DNA of 32,522 nucleotides. Source: CAJXJP01 sp034111025. Its GTDB lineage: Bacteria; Patescibacteriota; Gracilibacteria; BD1-5; UBA6164. Location of the stretch: NCBI GenBank assembly GCA_034111025.1, contig JAWUYB010000023.1, forward strand, positions 1-32,522, in the 5' to 3' direction. The notes beneath the pieces were generated by a model. It ran no database searches. It was not told where the DNA came from and saw nothing but the letters and a program-made list of their open reading frames with translations. Positions 20,334 through 29,982 of this stretch are shown here, in pieces. Both the position numbers and the translations under genes were made by a program. Numbering within the stretch: position 1 is the stretch's first letter; every line of letters starts with the position of its first letter.

Positions 20334-20372
20334 AGAAAGCCCCTCTCTATTGAGTTAGGGCTTTTTTTATTT
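20334..20372. terminator. Bidirectional terminator between ltrA and the glutamate-synthase-like gene
   Basis: AAAGCCC (20336-20342) pairs with GGGCTTT (20358-20364), followed by a T-run on the plus strand and preceded by an A-rich run for the minus strand. It is unusually GC-rich for this window. Confidence 0.7.
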
Positions 20373-22058
20373 ATTTAATAATTGATCTTTGAGTTGTTTT
20401 GCAATATGTTCTTTTTTTAATAAATGTGGACTTTCTAGTCATGCAATAGATGCAACTTGTATGAGTCATTTGTTATGAGCATGAATAAAATTAGATATTT
20501 GCTCTACTTTTTTATCCCACGTTTGTCTATATGCTCTTCTATTAGATTTTTTCATTGTAGCAAGTCCTACTGGACAATTTCATTCTTCACCAGAACATAA
20601 TCAAGCACGAATACATCAACCTGCTATCATAATTGAACGTGCATTTCATATAGCATCAGCTCATAGAGCAAGGGCTTTTGCTGACATAAATGGAGTGTAG
20701 AGTTTTGCAGCAGCAAATATTTTAATATTATCTCTTAATCAGTGTTGTATTAATAATTTATTAGCTATAGATAGAGCATCATATATTTTCTTTCCGAATA
20801 ACGTAGATAAATAAATAGGTGCAGCTCATGATCCTCCATTACCTCAATCAATAGTAATAAAGTCTAATGCTATTTCTTTATTTGCTACCATTGCCTTAAT
20901 TAATGGTTCAATATTTGATTCATCAGAAATCACAAGTTTAGCTCAAACTGGTTTTCATCCAGCTTTTTCAGATAGTTCATGAGTAAATTCTAAAAATTCT
21001 TTTTCGCCTCATTTATTATAAAATGGAAATCTATTGGGAGATATAAGATCTATTCAAGATTTTACTCATCTGATTTCAGCAACAGTAGGAGTGTTTTTTA
21101 TTGCTTTTAATATTCATCCACTTTGTTTTGCTCATTGAGCTAATTTTATTTCAATAGCTCTACAAAATGAAGTAATTTTTTGAAACCTATCCCAATTGAA
21201 TTCTATAGATCAATCTTCAGTATGTTTTTTTAATCCATATAAACCAGATCCTATTTGAAGTATAACATTTCAAAATTCAGGTGTTAAATCTTCAGGTTTT
21301 GGAAAGTCTGCTAATGGGGCATTCCAATCAATTGTATAATATACTAAATCAGTTTTTGAAAATAAGTATAAATCATATTTTCCTTTTTCAGTTACTTTTA
21401 TTCCAAATAAATCAATTACATGATTTTTTAAACGAGTTGATGGCACAGTTTTATATAATAATTTTCATAATGCTGGCATATCAGCATATTTGAAATATTT
21501 TTTATCTTTTGAAAATGGTACTCTTGATATATGTTGAACAGCAAATCACCCTTCTCATGTGTTAAATGGTGCACCTGAATCAGCACATGCAGCAGCCATA
21601 GCAGCAGTAGCTTCAAAACCTAATGCTCATAAACTCATAGCAGATCTATATATATATGATCAAAATTTTAATGGATGTTTTTTATTTTCACCTATAATTG
21701 GAAACTCTACCTTCATTTCATCTGAGTTCATAGGAGTTGATGAATGAATCATATCATATTCACCATTATGTAATTTTCATGAAGAATCAAATTTATCAAA
21801 TGAAAAATACCCCGTTTTACCAGCAGATACATTAAGGATCCAATCGATTACTAATCTGTTCACAAAATCATTATCATCTAAAAAATATTGTCTCACAAAT
21901 GGTCTAAGCTCATGTGCTAAATAACGAAATCTACCTATAACCGGAAAATTAGCTATCACGAGATTTTTAGTCTGAAAAAATCTATCATATATAGCTAATA
22001 TAAGAATAGCTGTTACAATAATAATTATTAAAATGAAAAAAAGATTTAAAAAAGACAT
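20367..22058 (-). CDS. FMN-binding glutamate synthase-like oxidoreductase with N-terminal membrane helix
   Basis: A 563-residue protein. Residues 2-24 are a transmembrane segment (FLNLFFILIIIIVTAILILA). The body is the FMN/Fe-S glutamate-synthase (GltB-like, Glu_synthase) domain: GFEATAAMAAACADSGAPFNTGEGG near residue 155, the flavin-barrel stretch LISPNRFPFYN, then a run DFITIDGGNGGSGAAPI near residue 395, and the iron-sulphur cysteines in CIRAGLCSGEEGNCPVGLAT. There is no glutamine-amidotransferase domain, so it is not a complete glutamate synthase. Relatives include stand-alone FMN-glutamate-synthase-family and N-methylglutamate-synthase-type subunits. It is the last gene of a five-gene unit, 29 bases after the transporter. 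Confidence 0.88.
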
Positions 22059-22087
22059 GGTAATGTATTTAGTAATAAAATATGAAA

Positions 22088-23257
22088 TTATTTTTTAACA
22101 GTATTTAATACTGGAATATATAATAAAAATAATAATGTAACCAATGATGCACTGAAATAGATAATATTAAGTTGTACAGCAATGTTGCCGGGAAATAAGT
22201 AAAGTATAACTGCTAATATTCAGAAAAATATACTTAAACCGATTTGAGAATAATAACTTTTTATTAACATATAATTATGAGTATCTACTTTTTTAGAAGT
22301 ATGAAAAAACTGTTTATTGAATATTAATCGAAAAAATGATGTAAAAAAAGCAATAATTAATATAACTCAATATACAATATTAGTATCTGTAATATCACTT
22401 ACAAATCATCGAAATAGCCAAGATATTCAATAGAGTAGCACTCAAATATATAATATATTTTTTGGATTAACTTTATCTACAAAATTTTTTAAGAAAATAA
22501 ATATTATAGAAAAACTCAATCCAAGAAATATAACAAGTAATCCCAATTCACTATAACTTTGATTTGTTATAAAAAACAAGGTAAGTAACCAGAAAAAGCT
22601 TTCTAAGAACAAGAATGGTCCATCTATTATAAATATAATTTTTGAATTTAATGTATCCTTAAATCACATGATATCCTTGAATTTTAATACAGGATGATTT
22701 TGAAAGCCTTCTAAAGATTTATGATCAAATTTTTCATGAAAGAAATAATAAAATCAATACACATTCAATAAAACTGTAATAAGCAATAAAAGTGGTAAAT
22801 AATTATTTTCTAGTAAAAATCAACCGATAAATATACCAATCTTTACTAATAAAAATGCTATTATTTGAATATTTCAAAACTTACTTCCTGTATTTTTTTC
22901 GTCTGCATCAGCTATAAATAATATCCTCTGAGTAACCCAGAAGAAACAATTAAAAGCTCAATATAAAACAGCTAATATAGTTAAGAATAAAAAAGAATTT
23001 GTTATAAAAAATCATAGAGATATTAGAAGTGTTTCTAATATAAATGAAGTATAAATTAAATATTTCATTCATTTATTGACTCTTAGTATATCCCAAAATA
23101 CTAAGAATATTACAAAACTAAAACCAGTCATTGATATAAATAATGAAATTTCTACAAGTGAATAACCTGTTTTATAAAGTAAAACAGGTAAGAAAAATGT
23201 AAACATTCAGATAATCAATGAATGTATTCCTAAAAAATTATAGAGTAGTTTAGTCAT
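22088..23257 (-). CDS. MFS-like multi-pass transporter
   Basis: A 389-residue protein with roughly twelve hydrophobic segments in two halves joined by a charged cytoplasmic loop (HEKFDHKSLEGFQNHPVLKF). TM1-4 include GIHSLIIGMFTFFLPVLLY, SLFISMTGFSFVIFLVFW and FLTILAVLYGAFNCFFW. The loop between TM2 and TM3 has W-D-I-L-R-V-N-K, resembling the basic MFS loop. This suggests a Major Facilitator Superfamily carrier; the substrate is unknown. It starts three bases after the stop of the preceding frameshifted gene, so translation is probably coupled. Within the five-gene unit it would be the export or import step. Confidence 0.7.
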
Positions 23258-23260
23258 ACG

Positions 23261-23781
23261 TTATGATTTTGTTTTATAATATGTTCTTTCTTTTCAATCA
23301 ACACTTTGCATATCTTTATTATTAGGCATTACTACTTTTTCATATTTATTTAGATCAAGTTGAGATTCTATGGTTTTATCATCTAATATAAAATATACTT
23401 TTTCATCAGTACTCATACTATTTAATAATAGTATTAATTCACTGGGTTTTTCTCATTTGTATGCTTCATATGCTAGATATTTATAATTTTTTAATAACTC
23501 AGTATGAGTTCTTGATCTATTAATATCCGTAAAATTTTTAGAAGAAGCTAATATTTGCATTACCCTTGCTTTCTTTCAAGTTACAATTGCAGCTCATGCT
23601 GAAATAGAATTATTATCTTCTTTTAATACAAACGCTCAATCAGCTATTTGTTTTAAACACCATAATTTAACGGGTCAAACATTATTTAACCCACTTTTTT
23701 TGATAAGATAAAAAGTTGTTGGAATCCTTCTGAGTTAGTTGAAGCATTTTCAATTATTTTATTATTTTCTAACATATGCAT
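23261..23781 (-). CDS. Hypothetical protein interrupted by a -1 frameshift at an A7 run
   Basis: The zero frame starts at ATG 23781 (or 23775), reads MLENNKIIENASTNSEGFQQ LFILSKK, and meets TAA at 23686-23688. If the ribosome or polymerase slips back one base on the A-AAA-AAA heptamer (T-run 23695-23701 on the plus strand), the frame continues SGLNNVGPVKLWCLKQI and then AGAAIVTGKKARVMQILASS to a C-terminus ERTYYKTKS at TAA 23263-23261, about 173 residues in all. The C-terminal ERTYYK ending is reminiscent of small acyltransferases but I cannot assign a family. The frameshift may be programmed, a mutation, or a homopolymer sequencing error. It lies between the ATP-grasp and transporter genes. 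Confidence 0.6.
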
Positions 23782-23845
23782 ATATTTTTTATTAGTGATT
23801 ATTATAATTTAATTAAAATAAAAGTCTATTTTAAAATATCCTATG

Positions 23846-25615
23846 TTAATAAGTCCCTCTTCATATAATTTCAATTTTTGAAAGTTTTTCTTCTAAATGT
23901 GCTAAATCTGCTGGTTTTCCATATCTTGGTTTACTATGCATTTTTAAATAAGCTCTAGAGTTTACTTCTAGGAAAATACATTTTTGTTTATCAAAATCAA
24001 CTTCGATTCATTTTTCCATAATTACATCTATACCAAATATATTTGCATCAAACATATCAATAATATTGATAAATAATTCTTTATTTTTTTCAGTAATATC
24101 ACTTATTTCAACAGTTTCCAATACTCCTCCTGGTGCTAAAGACACTCTATGATATAACTCGATTTTTTTATTATTTTCTAATACAGAATCAAAGGTTAGT
24201 CATTGTTTTTTTATATGTTTTTTTATTTTTTGTGATTTTTCTATTTCGTGAATTATAGGTAATAAGTCCATTGAAACTCTTACTTTATTTTCGTCATCAA
24301 TAAGTTCACTAATAGTTTTTTTTCAGTTTCATATTACAAATGCGGGATATCTTTGCATTGCAATATCAACCGATCATTTTGTAGCAACAACTCTATAATT
24401 TTTTCATAATAAATATTCTTCAACTACACTTGTAGGCCACCATAGTTTTACAAAAAACATAGCTTTCCAAAAATCTGAAAAATTTTCGATTGGAAAAAAA
24501 CTCCCGCGAGAATATCATCCAACATTTGGTTTTAAAACAATTGGAAATCCATGTTGTTTTACAAATTTATAAGCTGAGTAAGGATTGAAAAAAACTAATC
24601 CTTTAGCATGTGGGACATTATGTTTTTGAAACATAGTACGAGCTTGTCTTTTAGATCTAGATGCTTTTCTTACATTCAATGAATTATAGTCAGAACATCC
24701 ATCCATAAATGTTTTTGATATCCAAGCATAAATTACTTTTTTTATCTGCATATAGTATTTGTTATTGCATAGTTTTATCCAAAAATGTTTCTTAATTTTC
24801 GAAAAAAATATAGGTACTGTTTTTCATGAATCATCTAAATTTTTAGTAATTTTTGCAAGAGTTAAAGTAAACTCTTTTATAAAAATATTTTTCTGTTTTT
24901 GAGAAATATTTTTATCTAACAGATGTAAAGGAAATGGTAAGAATACGTTTATTTCAAATATTTGAAATTCTCAATGAATTAAACTTTTCAAATCATGAGC
25001 TTTTAATCAAATACGTCAGATTTTAAAATGATTTATTTCTTTGATATATTTAGTTATTTTATTTACTTCTTCTTTATTTAATTGAGATAATAGATCATGA
25101 TAAGTAGTAGATTCATGAATTCCATTTATATAATATTTTCATCAACTATTATTTTTACACTCTACAAAACTACATAATTTTATTTTTTGATCATCATTTG
25201 GATCTATAGTATATAATATTTCGAATTCATTATTATATTTTGCATATTTTTGAGCAATATACTCAGTAGAATATTCAGTAGAATATTTATATATATTTAA
25301 TAAATGTGACTGTAATTCAGTTTTATTTTTTATTATATATACTCAATACGAATTTTGTCACCATTCAGGTTTAACAAAAAAAGGATATCATAACTGTTCC
25401 TCTAATTCTATTTTACTCTGGTGATTCATTGGAAATTGAATATAGCAATTCTGCAATTTCCATTTATCTGGAATATGAGTTTCTATTTCATATTTAGAAA
25501 ATATTCATTTTTTTTGATTAAAATATTTCGCATTTATTTGAAAAAATTTCCAAGGTTTTACTCATATTCTAAAACAATAATAAATATAATATAATACAAT
25601 TTTATATCTGTACAT
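23846..25615 (-). CDS. Double ATP-grasp domain protein, CphA-like C-terminal half
   Basis: A 589-residue protein made of two tandem ATP-grasp modules in one frame. Module 1 (about residues 60-240) has a nucleotide-binding YPFFVKPEWGQNSYGV, an AQKYAKYNNEFEIL segment, and a metal-site-like FEINVFLPFPL. Module 2 (about residues 300-570) has RSKRQARTMFQKHNVPHAKG, FPIVLKPNVGGYSRG, VVEEYLLGKNYRVVAT, AFVIGNGKKTISELI (very like cyanophycin synthetase) and EVNSRAYLKMHSKPR. ATP-grasp enzymes activate carboxylates and form amide bonds, so it may join amino acids or build a peptide. An internal ATG at 24751 could be mistaken for the start, but the frame is open upstream to 25615. The DoxX-like gene ends 21 bases before. 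Confidence 0.82.
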
Positions 25616-25636
25616 AATAATATTAATTACATTAAA

Positions 25637-26152
25637 TTATTTACTGAGAAATTTATTTTTAATTGCATGAAAATATACTATAAATAAAGCATATCCTAAT
25701 ATCATAATTGATACTGCAGCTTTAAATAATGATCCTCCATCTCAATCAACTTCAATTCCTAAAGGCGTTTGTGTGTGAAAAAATACAGCTCCAGTCATTA
25801 ACATACCTGACAATAAACCTCCAAGACCAAATAAATAGTTTGGTGTTTTTCTTTCTTTCATTCAACCAAATGCTTTAATTATAACTATAACAGCAGGTAT
25901 AAGCAATAATATTGATGCTATTATTTCAAATGATCAAATAATAAATGCAGCATATTTACCAAAACCTATTCATAACCCAGAATGTATGGTAATAGAAACC
26001 CAATCCCCTATGGTCATGAAAATATGTTGTGTAACCTCGTGTCCAGAAAATTTATATGGAATAGACGTAATAAAAGTTTTAGCTATCCATAATACCATTA
26101 TTACTGTGATAATTTTAAATACTGGATTATTATAAATACATGTTTTTTTCAT
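25637..26152 (-). CDS. DoxX-like small membrane protein
   Basis: A 171-residue four-helix membrane protein. TM1 is FKIITVIMVLWIAKTFI, then the short IPYKFSGHEV TQHIFMTIGDWV element, then a second helix around FEIIASILLLIPAVIVI, a third GLLSGMLMTGAVFFHTQ and a fourth ILGYALFIVYFH. The run TPLGIEVDGDGGSLFKAAV strongly resembles the TPLGIEVQGDGG motif of DoxX/DUF-type membrane proteins. Family members have been linked to quinol or thiol redox, but no function is firm. It is the first gene of a minus-strand unit ending at 20367, all with gaps of 3-64 bases. Confidence 0.75.
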
Positions 26153-26511
26153 AATATATTTTTATTAAATAATATAATTTCTCTGAGAATAATATTAAAA
26201 ATAATGTCTGTGTCAAAAAAAATGGTAACAAACATTATTTTTAATATTTTAGGTATGAAACTTAAATAATCCTAAAGTATATATTTTTTATACTATATTA
26301 ATGAAAATTTCTATCTACTTTTCGAATCAGACCTGGATGTTAATAATATTTTCAATCTAATAATAATTTTAAACATCTAATCTAAGTAAACACTGAAGTT
26401 TCTTTATTCCTAAAATATTATATGATAATACTAACTCAAAATATTTTAGGAAAATCAAAACAAAAACTATCTACTTTTTCAATATTTATTACATAATCTT
26501 TATTAAAATAA
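26153..26511. other. Intergenic region rich in inverted and repeated motifs
   Basis: 359 bases without an intact gene. It holds a 17-bp perfect inverted repeat (26191-26248) and a second one, CCTAAAATATT / AATATTTTAGG (26409-26419 and 26440-26450). AATATTTTAGG also recurs at 26243-26253, and the motif CTATCTACTTTT occurs twice. On the minus strand a start-less frame overlapping the end of the Imm33-like gene reads NKDYVINIEKVDSFCFDFP, KIFGVSIII, stop: perhaps the remains of another gene. Confidence 0.45.
26191..26248. repeat. 17-bp perfect inverted repeat with 24-base loop
   Basis: AATATTAAAAATAATGT (26191-26207) and its exact complement ACATTATTTTTAATATT (26232-26248). The loop CTGTGTCAAAAAAAATGGTA... 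is mixed sequence. It lies 39 bases upstream of the DoxX-like start on that gene's strand, so it may be a leader hairpin, a terminator of the Imm33-like transcript, or a tiny mobile relic. Confidence 0.6.
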
Positions 26512-26859
26512 TTAATCAATCATTTTATGAACTCTATAATCAAACTCCGCATTAATATAACCCTCTTCTATTAAAAATCTAGTACCATGTTCTAGTCATA
26601 AAAACTTGATTAAAACATCACTATATTCATTTATATCATTTACAATCACTTTATCATAAAGGTCTTTTTCATTCGGTTCTTCTCCTGACCAAATATACCA
26701 ACCACAAAAATCATCTTCTTCGATATATCTTTTTCCTTCTATAGGCATATTACCATCTTTTATATTTGACGATATGTATAGAAATTGTTCTCCATCACAG
26801 GGTTCATAGCTTAAACCAAATTTTTTACAGATCTTTTTTTGTTGATTAAATACTGACAT
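26512..26859 (-). CDS. Immunity protein, Imm33-like
   Basis: A 115-residue protein whose pattern matches Imm33-type immunity proteins of polymorphic toxin systems: N-terminal QQKKICKKFGLSYEPCDGE, then IEGKRYIEEDDFCGWYIWSG with the hallmark C-G-W-Y-I-W-x-G, then an acidic EEPNEKDLYDKV and LIKFLGLEHGTRFLIEEGY. Such proteins bind and neutralise a cognate toxin tip. No toxin gene is adjacent; the next feature is a decayed insertion sequence, so it is probably an orphan immunity gene. The predicted start is ATG 26859-26857. Confidence 0.7.
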
Positions 26860-26931
26860 ATTTTTATATTATTTATTAATTACTTACATTTTATAAGAAT
26901 ATGTTTTTTTTACAATTTAAATATATATATG

Positions 26932-27612
26932 GGGCTAATGTAAAAATTGTGTCCTACTTTTAGTATGAAAAGTAGCTTTAAAACAGGTAAAAGTATTATA
27001 TAATATAGAAAACGATTTAATTGCTCTGAGAGATGAATTTAAATATGAAATAGAGTGTTTTCTTGTAGATTGAGGGAAAGCTATAAAAAAACAATTGAAA
27101 AAGTCTTTCCAAAGGCTAAAATTCAAAGATGTTTGACTCATATTAAAAGATGAGGTGAATTGCGAAGCAAGAAAGAATAGCCTGGGCTACATACTCGAAA
27201 TACTATTTCAAAAAAGCCTCAGAGTAATTGTTGAAAAGAATTAAAGAGATTAATTACTTTTAAAAATTTTAAGAATGAGAAATTATTTATCAAAAAGTTT
27301 AATTTATGGGAAGAAAAGTATTCTGATTTTTTAAGTGAAAGAACTTCAAACTGAAATAATTCTCGGTATACTCATAAAAAACTGAGGTTTGCAAAATCTC
27401 ATATTAAAAATTCCATTCTACATATGTTTCATTATTTGAAAGAGGATAATATCAAGAAAAGTAGTAATGATTTAGAATGATTAAATTGAGTGTTAGATAG
27501 TCATATTTTTAGTCATAGATGATTGAGAAAAGATAGGTTAATTTCATTTGTATCCTTGTGGCTTTATAATCGAAATTTATAGAATTCCAGCACTCTTTTT
27601 TTACATTAGCCC
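26932..27612 (+). mobile_element. Decayed insertion sequence with 15-bp terminal inverted repeats
   Basis: GGGCTAATGTAAAAA (26932-26946) and its exact complement TTTTTACATTAGCCC (27598-27612) bound a 681-bp element. Inside is the C-terminal half of a DDE transposase. The N-terminal half is missing, so the element is an internal-deletion derivative of one probably 1.2-1.4 kb long. No clear target-site duplication is visible in the AT-only flanks. Confidence 0.8.
26951..27582 (+). pseudogene. Truncated mutator/IS256-like DDE transposase
   Basis: The frame begins VLLLVGKVALKQVKVLY (N-terminus lost), then EIECFLVDGGKAIKK with a catalytic-type Asp, followed after a -1 shift at an A7 run (27085-27091) by TIEKVFPKAKIQRCLTHIKR. 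The C/H pair and 'QRC-x-H' style are typical of mutator-like transposases. An in-frame TAG at 27178-27180 interrupts it. Then SRYTHKKLRFAKSHIKNSIL, SNDLEGLNGVLDSHIF and SHRGLRKDRLISF follow, with the late catalytic Glu in N-x-LEG. It stops at TAG 27580. Several glycines (VDGGKA, KRGGEL, SHRGLR) are TGA, so the element was active in a code-25 host. Confidence 0.75.
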
Positions 27613-27708
27613 ATTTTTTATATAATTACAAAAAATACGATGAGTATTATCTCTTTTTAACTTAAAAATAATTGCGTTTGGGTATTGAATTCAGCTACTA
27701 AAAATAAC

Positions 27709-27731
27709 TAATATAATAGATTATATTAGTG
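27709..27731 (-). terminator. Hairpin downstream of the M23 peptidase gene
   Basis: CTAATATAA-taga-TTATATTAG is followed on the minus strand by TTATTTTTAG. It lies 27 bases past the M23 stop. Moderately convincing. Confidence 0.45.
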
Positions 27732-27757
27732 ATTTGTCAATATTGAGATTTATTTTA

Positions 27758-28882
27758 TTATAAATCAGTATATAAATTTATATTAGTTCAATATTTTTCA
27801 AAAAAAACAATAGGATCAATTGTATTTTTCTTAAGTTCATCAAAACAAATACCTTTTTCCATGATATCAAAGTAAGAATGAGGACACTTATTATAATCAT
27901 AATAATATGGATGAAATGGAGTATCTTTATCTATTTGAAAATGTAAATGATTTCAGTTTGAATTACCTGTTGATCAAACTTCTCAAATTTTGTTTCCAAC
28001 ATTAACTTTATCTCACTTTTTAATAAATATTTCTGATAAATGTCAATAATTTGAAAATAAAATATTTCAATTAATATTATGTTTTATAGTTATAATTTTT
28101 CATAAAGCTAGATCTGTTTTTGCTATTATAACTTCACCATCTGCAATAGCATATACTGGAGTTCATTTTGATGTAGCTATATCTAAACCAGGGTGCCCTC
28201 ATTTTCAAGTATCCCATCATTTTCAATAACTAGCTCACCATAATATTGTATAAATTCTCGTTATATCATTATAACCTTTATTTTTGGTTAAATATTTTTG
28301 ATGATATTTACTTATTAATGTAGGTATTATTATTTTACAATCATTTGATAGTGTAGAAAAATCTTTAAATCTACAAGATAACTCAGAAATTTCAAATAAT
28401 GGAAATACAATTTTAGATGATGTTAGATTTTTTAAATTATTATTATCCGTATTTAAATGCGATAATTTTTCATTCAAATCATTTTCTTTAGTTCGATAAG
28501 AGTGATGTATTTTTTCATTATCTACTCATTTAATTAATAATGCTTTAGTATTATAATTAATTTTTTTTTCTTTATATAAATCATCAATAAAATTATACAT
28601 ATCAATAAAGTTATAATCATATTCTTCATTCATATATATCATATAACTATCAATATCTCTTTCATCTGCTCCAGTACTACTATTAACAGATACCGTTATA
28701 GGTAACTGAGTTTTTTGCTTAAATAGACCTTTTGCATATTCCTGAATAAAAGTAGTTCAAATAAAATATAGTATTGCACCAATGATAAATACTATCATAC
28801 CTTTCTTTCATAATCCATTGATATTATATTTTTTTCTTAACCATTCAATCAATATATTTTTTTCTTTATTTTTTTTAGCCAT
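27758..28882 (-). CDS. Membrane-anchored M23 family metallopeptidase
   Basis: A 374-residue protein. A basic N-terminus (MAKKNKEKNILIEWLRKKY) precedes a transmembrane segment near residues 29-46 (MIVFIIGAILYFIGTTF). A helical stretch of about 170 residues follows, then a LytM/M23 domain. The zinc-site motif GHPGLDIATSKGTPVYAIADG lies near residue 229, GNILFSNYGHLSEIF in the middle, and HLHFQIDKDTPFHP near 311. Zn ligands are His/Asp of H-x3-D and the first His of H-x-H. The family cleaves peptidoglycan cross-bridges or acts as an activator. It is probably displayed outside the cytoplasmic membrane. It is divergent from the NYN locus. Confidence 0.88.
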
Positions 28883-29034
28883 TATTTATCAATACTTATT
28901 TATAGTTAATATATTATGACTCTTAATATAATAATTGATTTCCATAAATCAACTTTATAACTTTTGTATAGTAATAGAATGATAAAATATAATATATGAT
29001 ATATACGATATTATTATTATGGTAATATAATAAT

Positions 29035-29061
29035 TTGACAAAATAACTATTTTCATATAAT
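29035..29061 (+). promoter_or_regulatory. Promoter of the NYN leader transcript
   Basis: TTGACA (29035-29040) and TATAAT (29056-29061) are both consensus-perfect hexamers, with a 15-base spacer, slightly short. A transcript would start near 29068. Confidence 0.65.
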
Positions 29062-29067
29062 ATGTAC

Positions 29068-29139
29068 TCACGACCCGAGATAAGAGCTTTATACAAAGTG
29101 ACTTATCCACACCTCAGGTACGATTCCTGAGGTTTTTTT
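29068..29139 (+). ncRNA. Structured leader RNA with terminator before the NYN gene
   Basis: It is clearly richer in G and C than its surroundings. After CGACCC, an imperfect hairpin forms from GATAAG...CTTATC with inner CTTT-atac-AAAG. A terminator follows: CCTCAGG (29112-29118) pairs with CCTGAGG (29126-29132) before seven T. The terminator ends 12 bases before the NYN start codon. That arrangement suits a riboswitch, an attenuator, or a short free RNA. I do not recognise it as a known class. Confidence 0.5.
29112..29139 (+). terminator. Attenuator-type terminator upstream of the NYN gene
   Basis: A perfect 7-bp GC-containing stem, loop TACGATT, and seven T. It lies between the promoter and the start codon of the NYN gene, so read-through would be needed for its expression. 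Confidence 0.75.
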
Positions 29140-29151
29140 AACTTCAAATTT

Positions 29152-29859
29152 ATGAGAAAAGTTAATGTATATATTGATGGATTTAATCTTTATCACTCAC
29201 TGACAAAATACAACAATCAATATAAGTGGCTAGATTTAAGAAAACTTTCAGAACAATATATTGATTCAACAACACAAGAATTAAAATCTGTATACTTTTT
29301 TACTGCTTACCCAATATGGAATAAGAGTAAAATGAAAAGACATAAGGATTATACTAAAGCACTAATGTCTTCAAGAGTAACTGTTAGGCCTTGAAAATTC
29401 AGTAAAGTATCAAGAAAATTCAGAAAAAAGAATAACACAATTATTGAATATTTATACAATAGCAAAAGACTAAAAAGTTTGGAAAAATTATTATGAATAC
29501 ATATTATTCCTGATGAATTATTTTATAATACGCATGAAGAAAAAAGAACAGATGTAAATATAGTATTACAAATATTCGAAGATGCTGTTAAAGATAAATA
29601 TGATGATGCAATTATCATATCATGAGATAGTGATATTATCCCTGTAATCAAGTCAGTAAAAAATACAGTTCAATGAAAAAAATTTATTTCATTATTACCT
29701 ATACGCTGAAAAGGAAAAGATATAAAAAATGCTTGTGACTCATATTTACATATGAAAACTCAACATTTGGAAGATTCTTTATTTCCGGACCATATAAAAT
29801 ATGGTAAGGAAACTATCATATCTCCATATATTAATAAAAAAAAAGACTTAGAAAATTAA
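29152..29859 (+). CDS. NYN domain protein (LabA/PIN-like RNase)
   Basis: A 235-residue protein with a NYN (PIN-like) nuclease fold. The acidic active-site residues appear as expected: D9 in VYIDGFNLYHS, D near 124 in EKRTDVNIVLQIFEDAV, and SGDSDIIPVIK near 156-166. The latter reads IIISGDSD with glycine from TGA. NYN proteins are typically RNases with Mg2+. There is no signal or membrane segment. The C-terminal 60 residues (after RGKGKDIKNACDSYLH) are an unassigned tail. It is preceded by a leader RNA with an attenuator and is followed by its own terminator. Confidence 0.88.
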
Positions 29860-29874
29860 TTCTAAGTCTTTTTT
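29839..29874 (+). terminator. Terminator of the NYN gene
   Basis: AAAAAAGACTTAGAA pairs with TTCTAAGTCTTTTTT around loop AATTAA. It overlaps the TAA stop. Confidence 0.8.
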
Positions 29875-29982
29875 ATTTTAGTCTTAAGCTTAATGCTATA
29901 AGAATTTACATCCATATTTTGGTGGAGCAGTACTCAGCAGTAAGTAATAAATTACTTATAAGTATTAGTTTTGATAGATAAT

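Noticed and set aside
21281..21747. Overlapping open frames on both strands within the glutamate-synthase-like gene
   Set aside because: They are shadows of the 563-residue minus-strand gene, which has Fe-S cysteines and FMN-domain motifs.
24515..24751. Start of a separate ATP-grasp gene at ATG 24751
   Set aside because: The frame is open upstream for another 288 codons with a recognisable second ATP-grasp module, so the longer gene is preferred.
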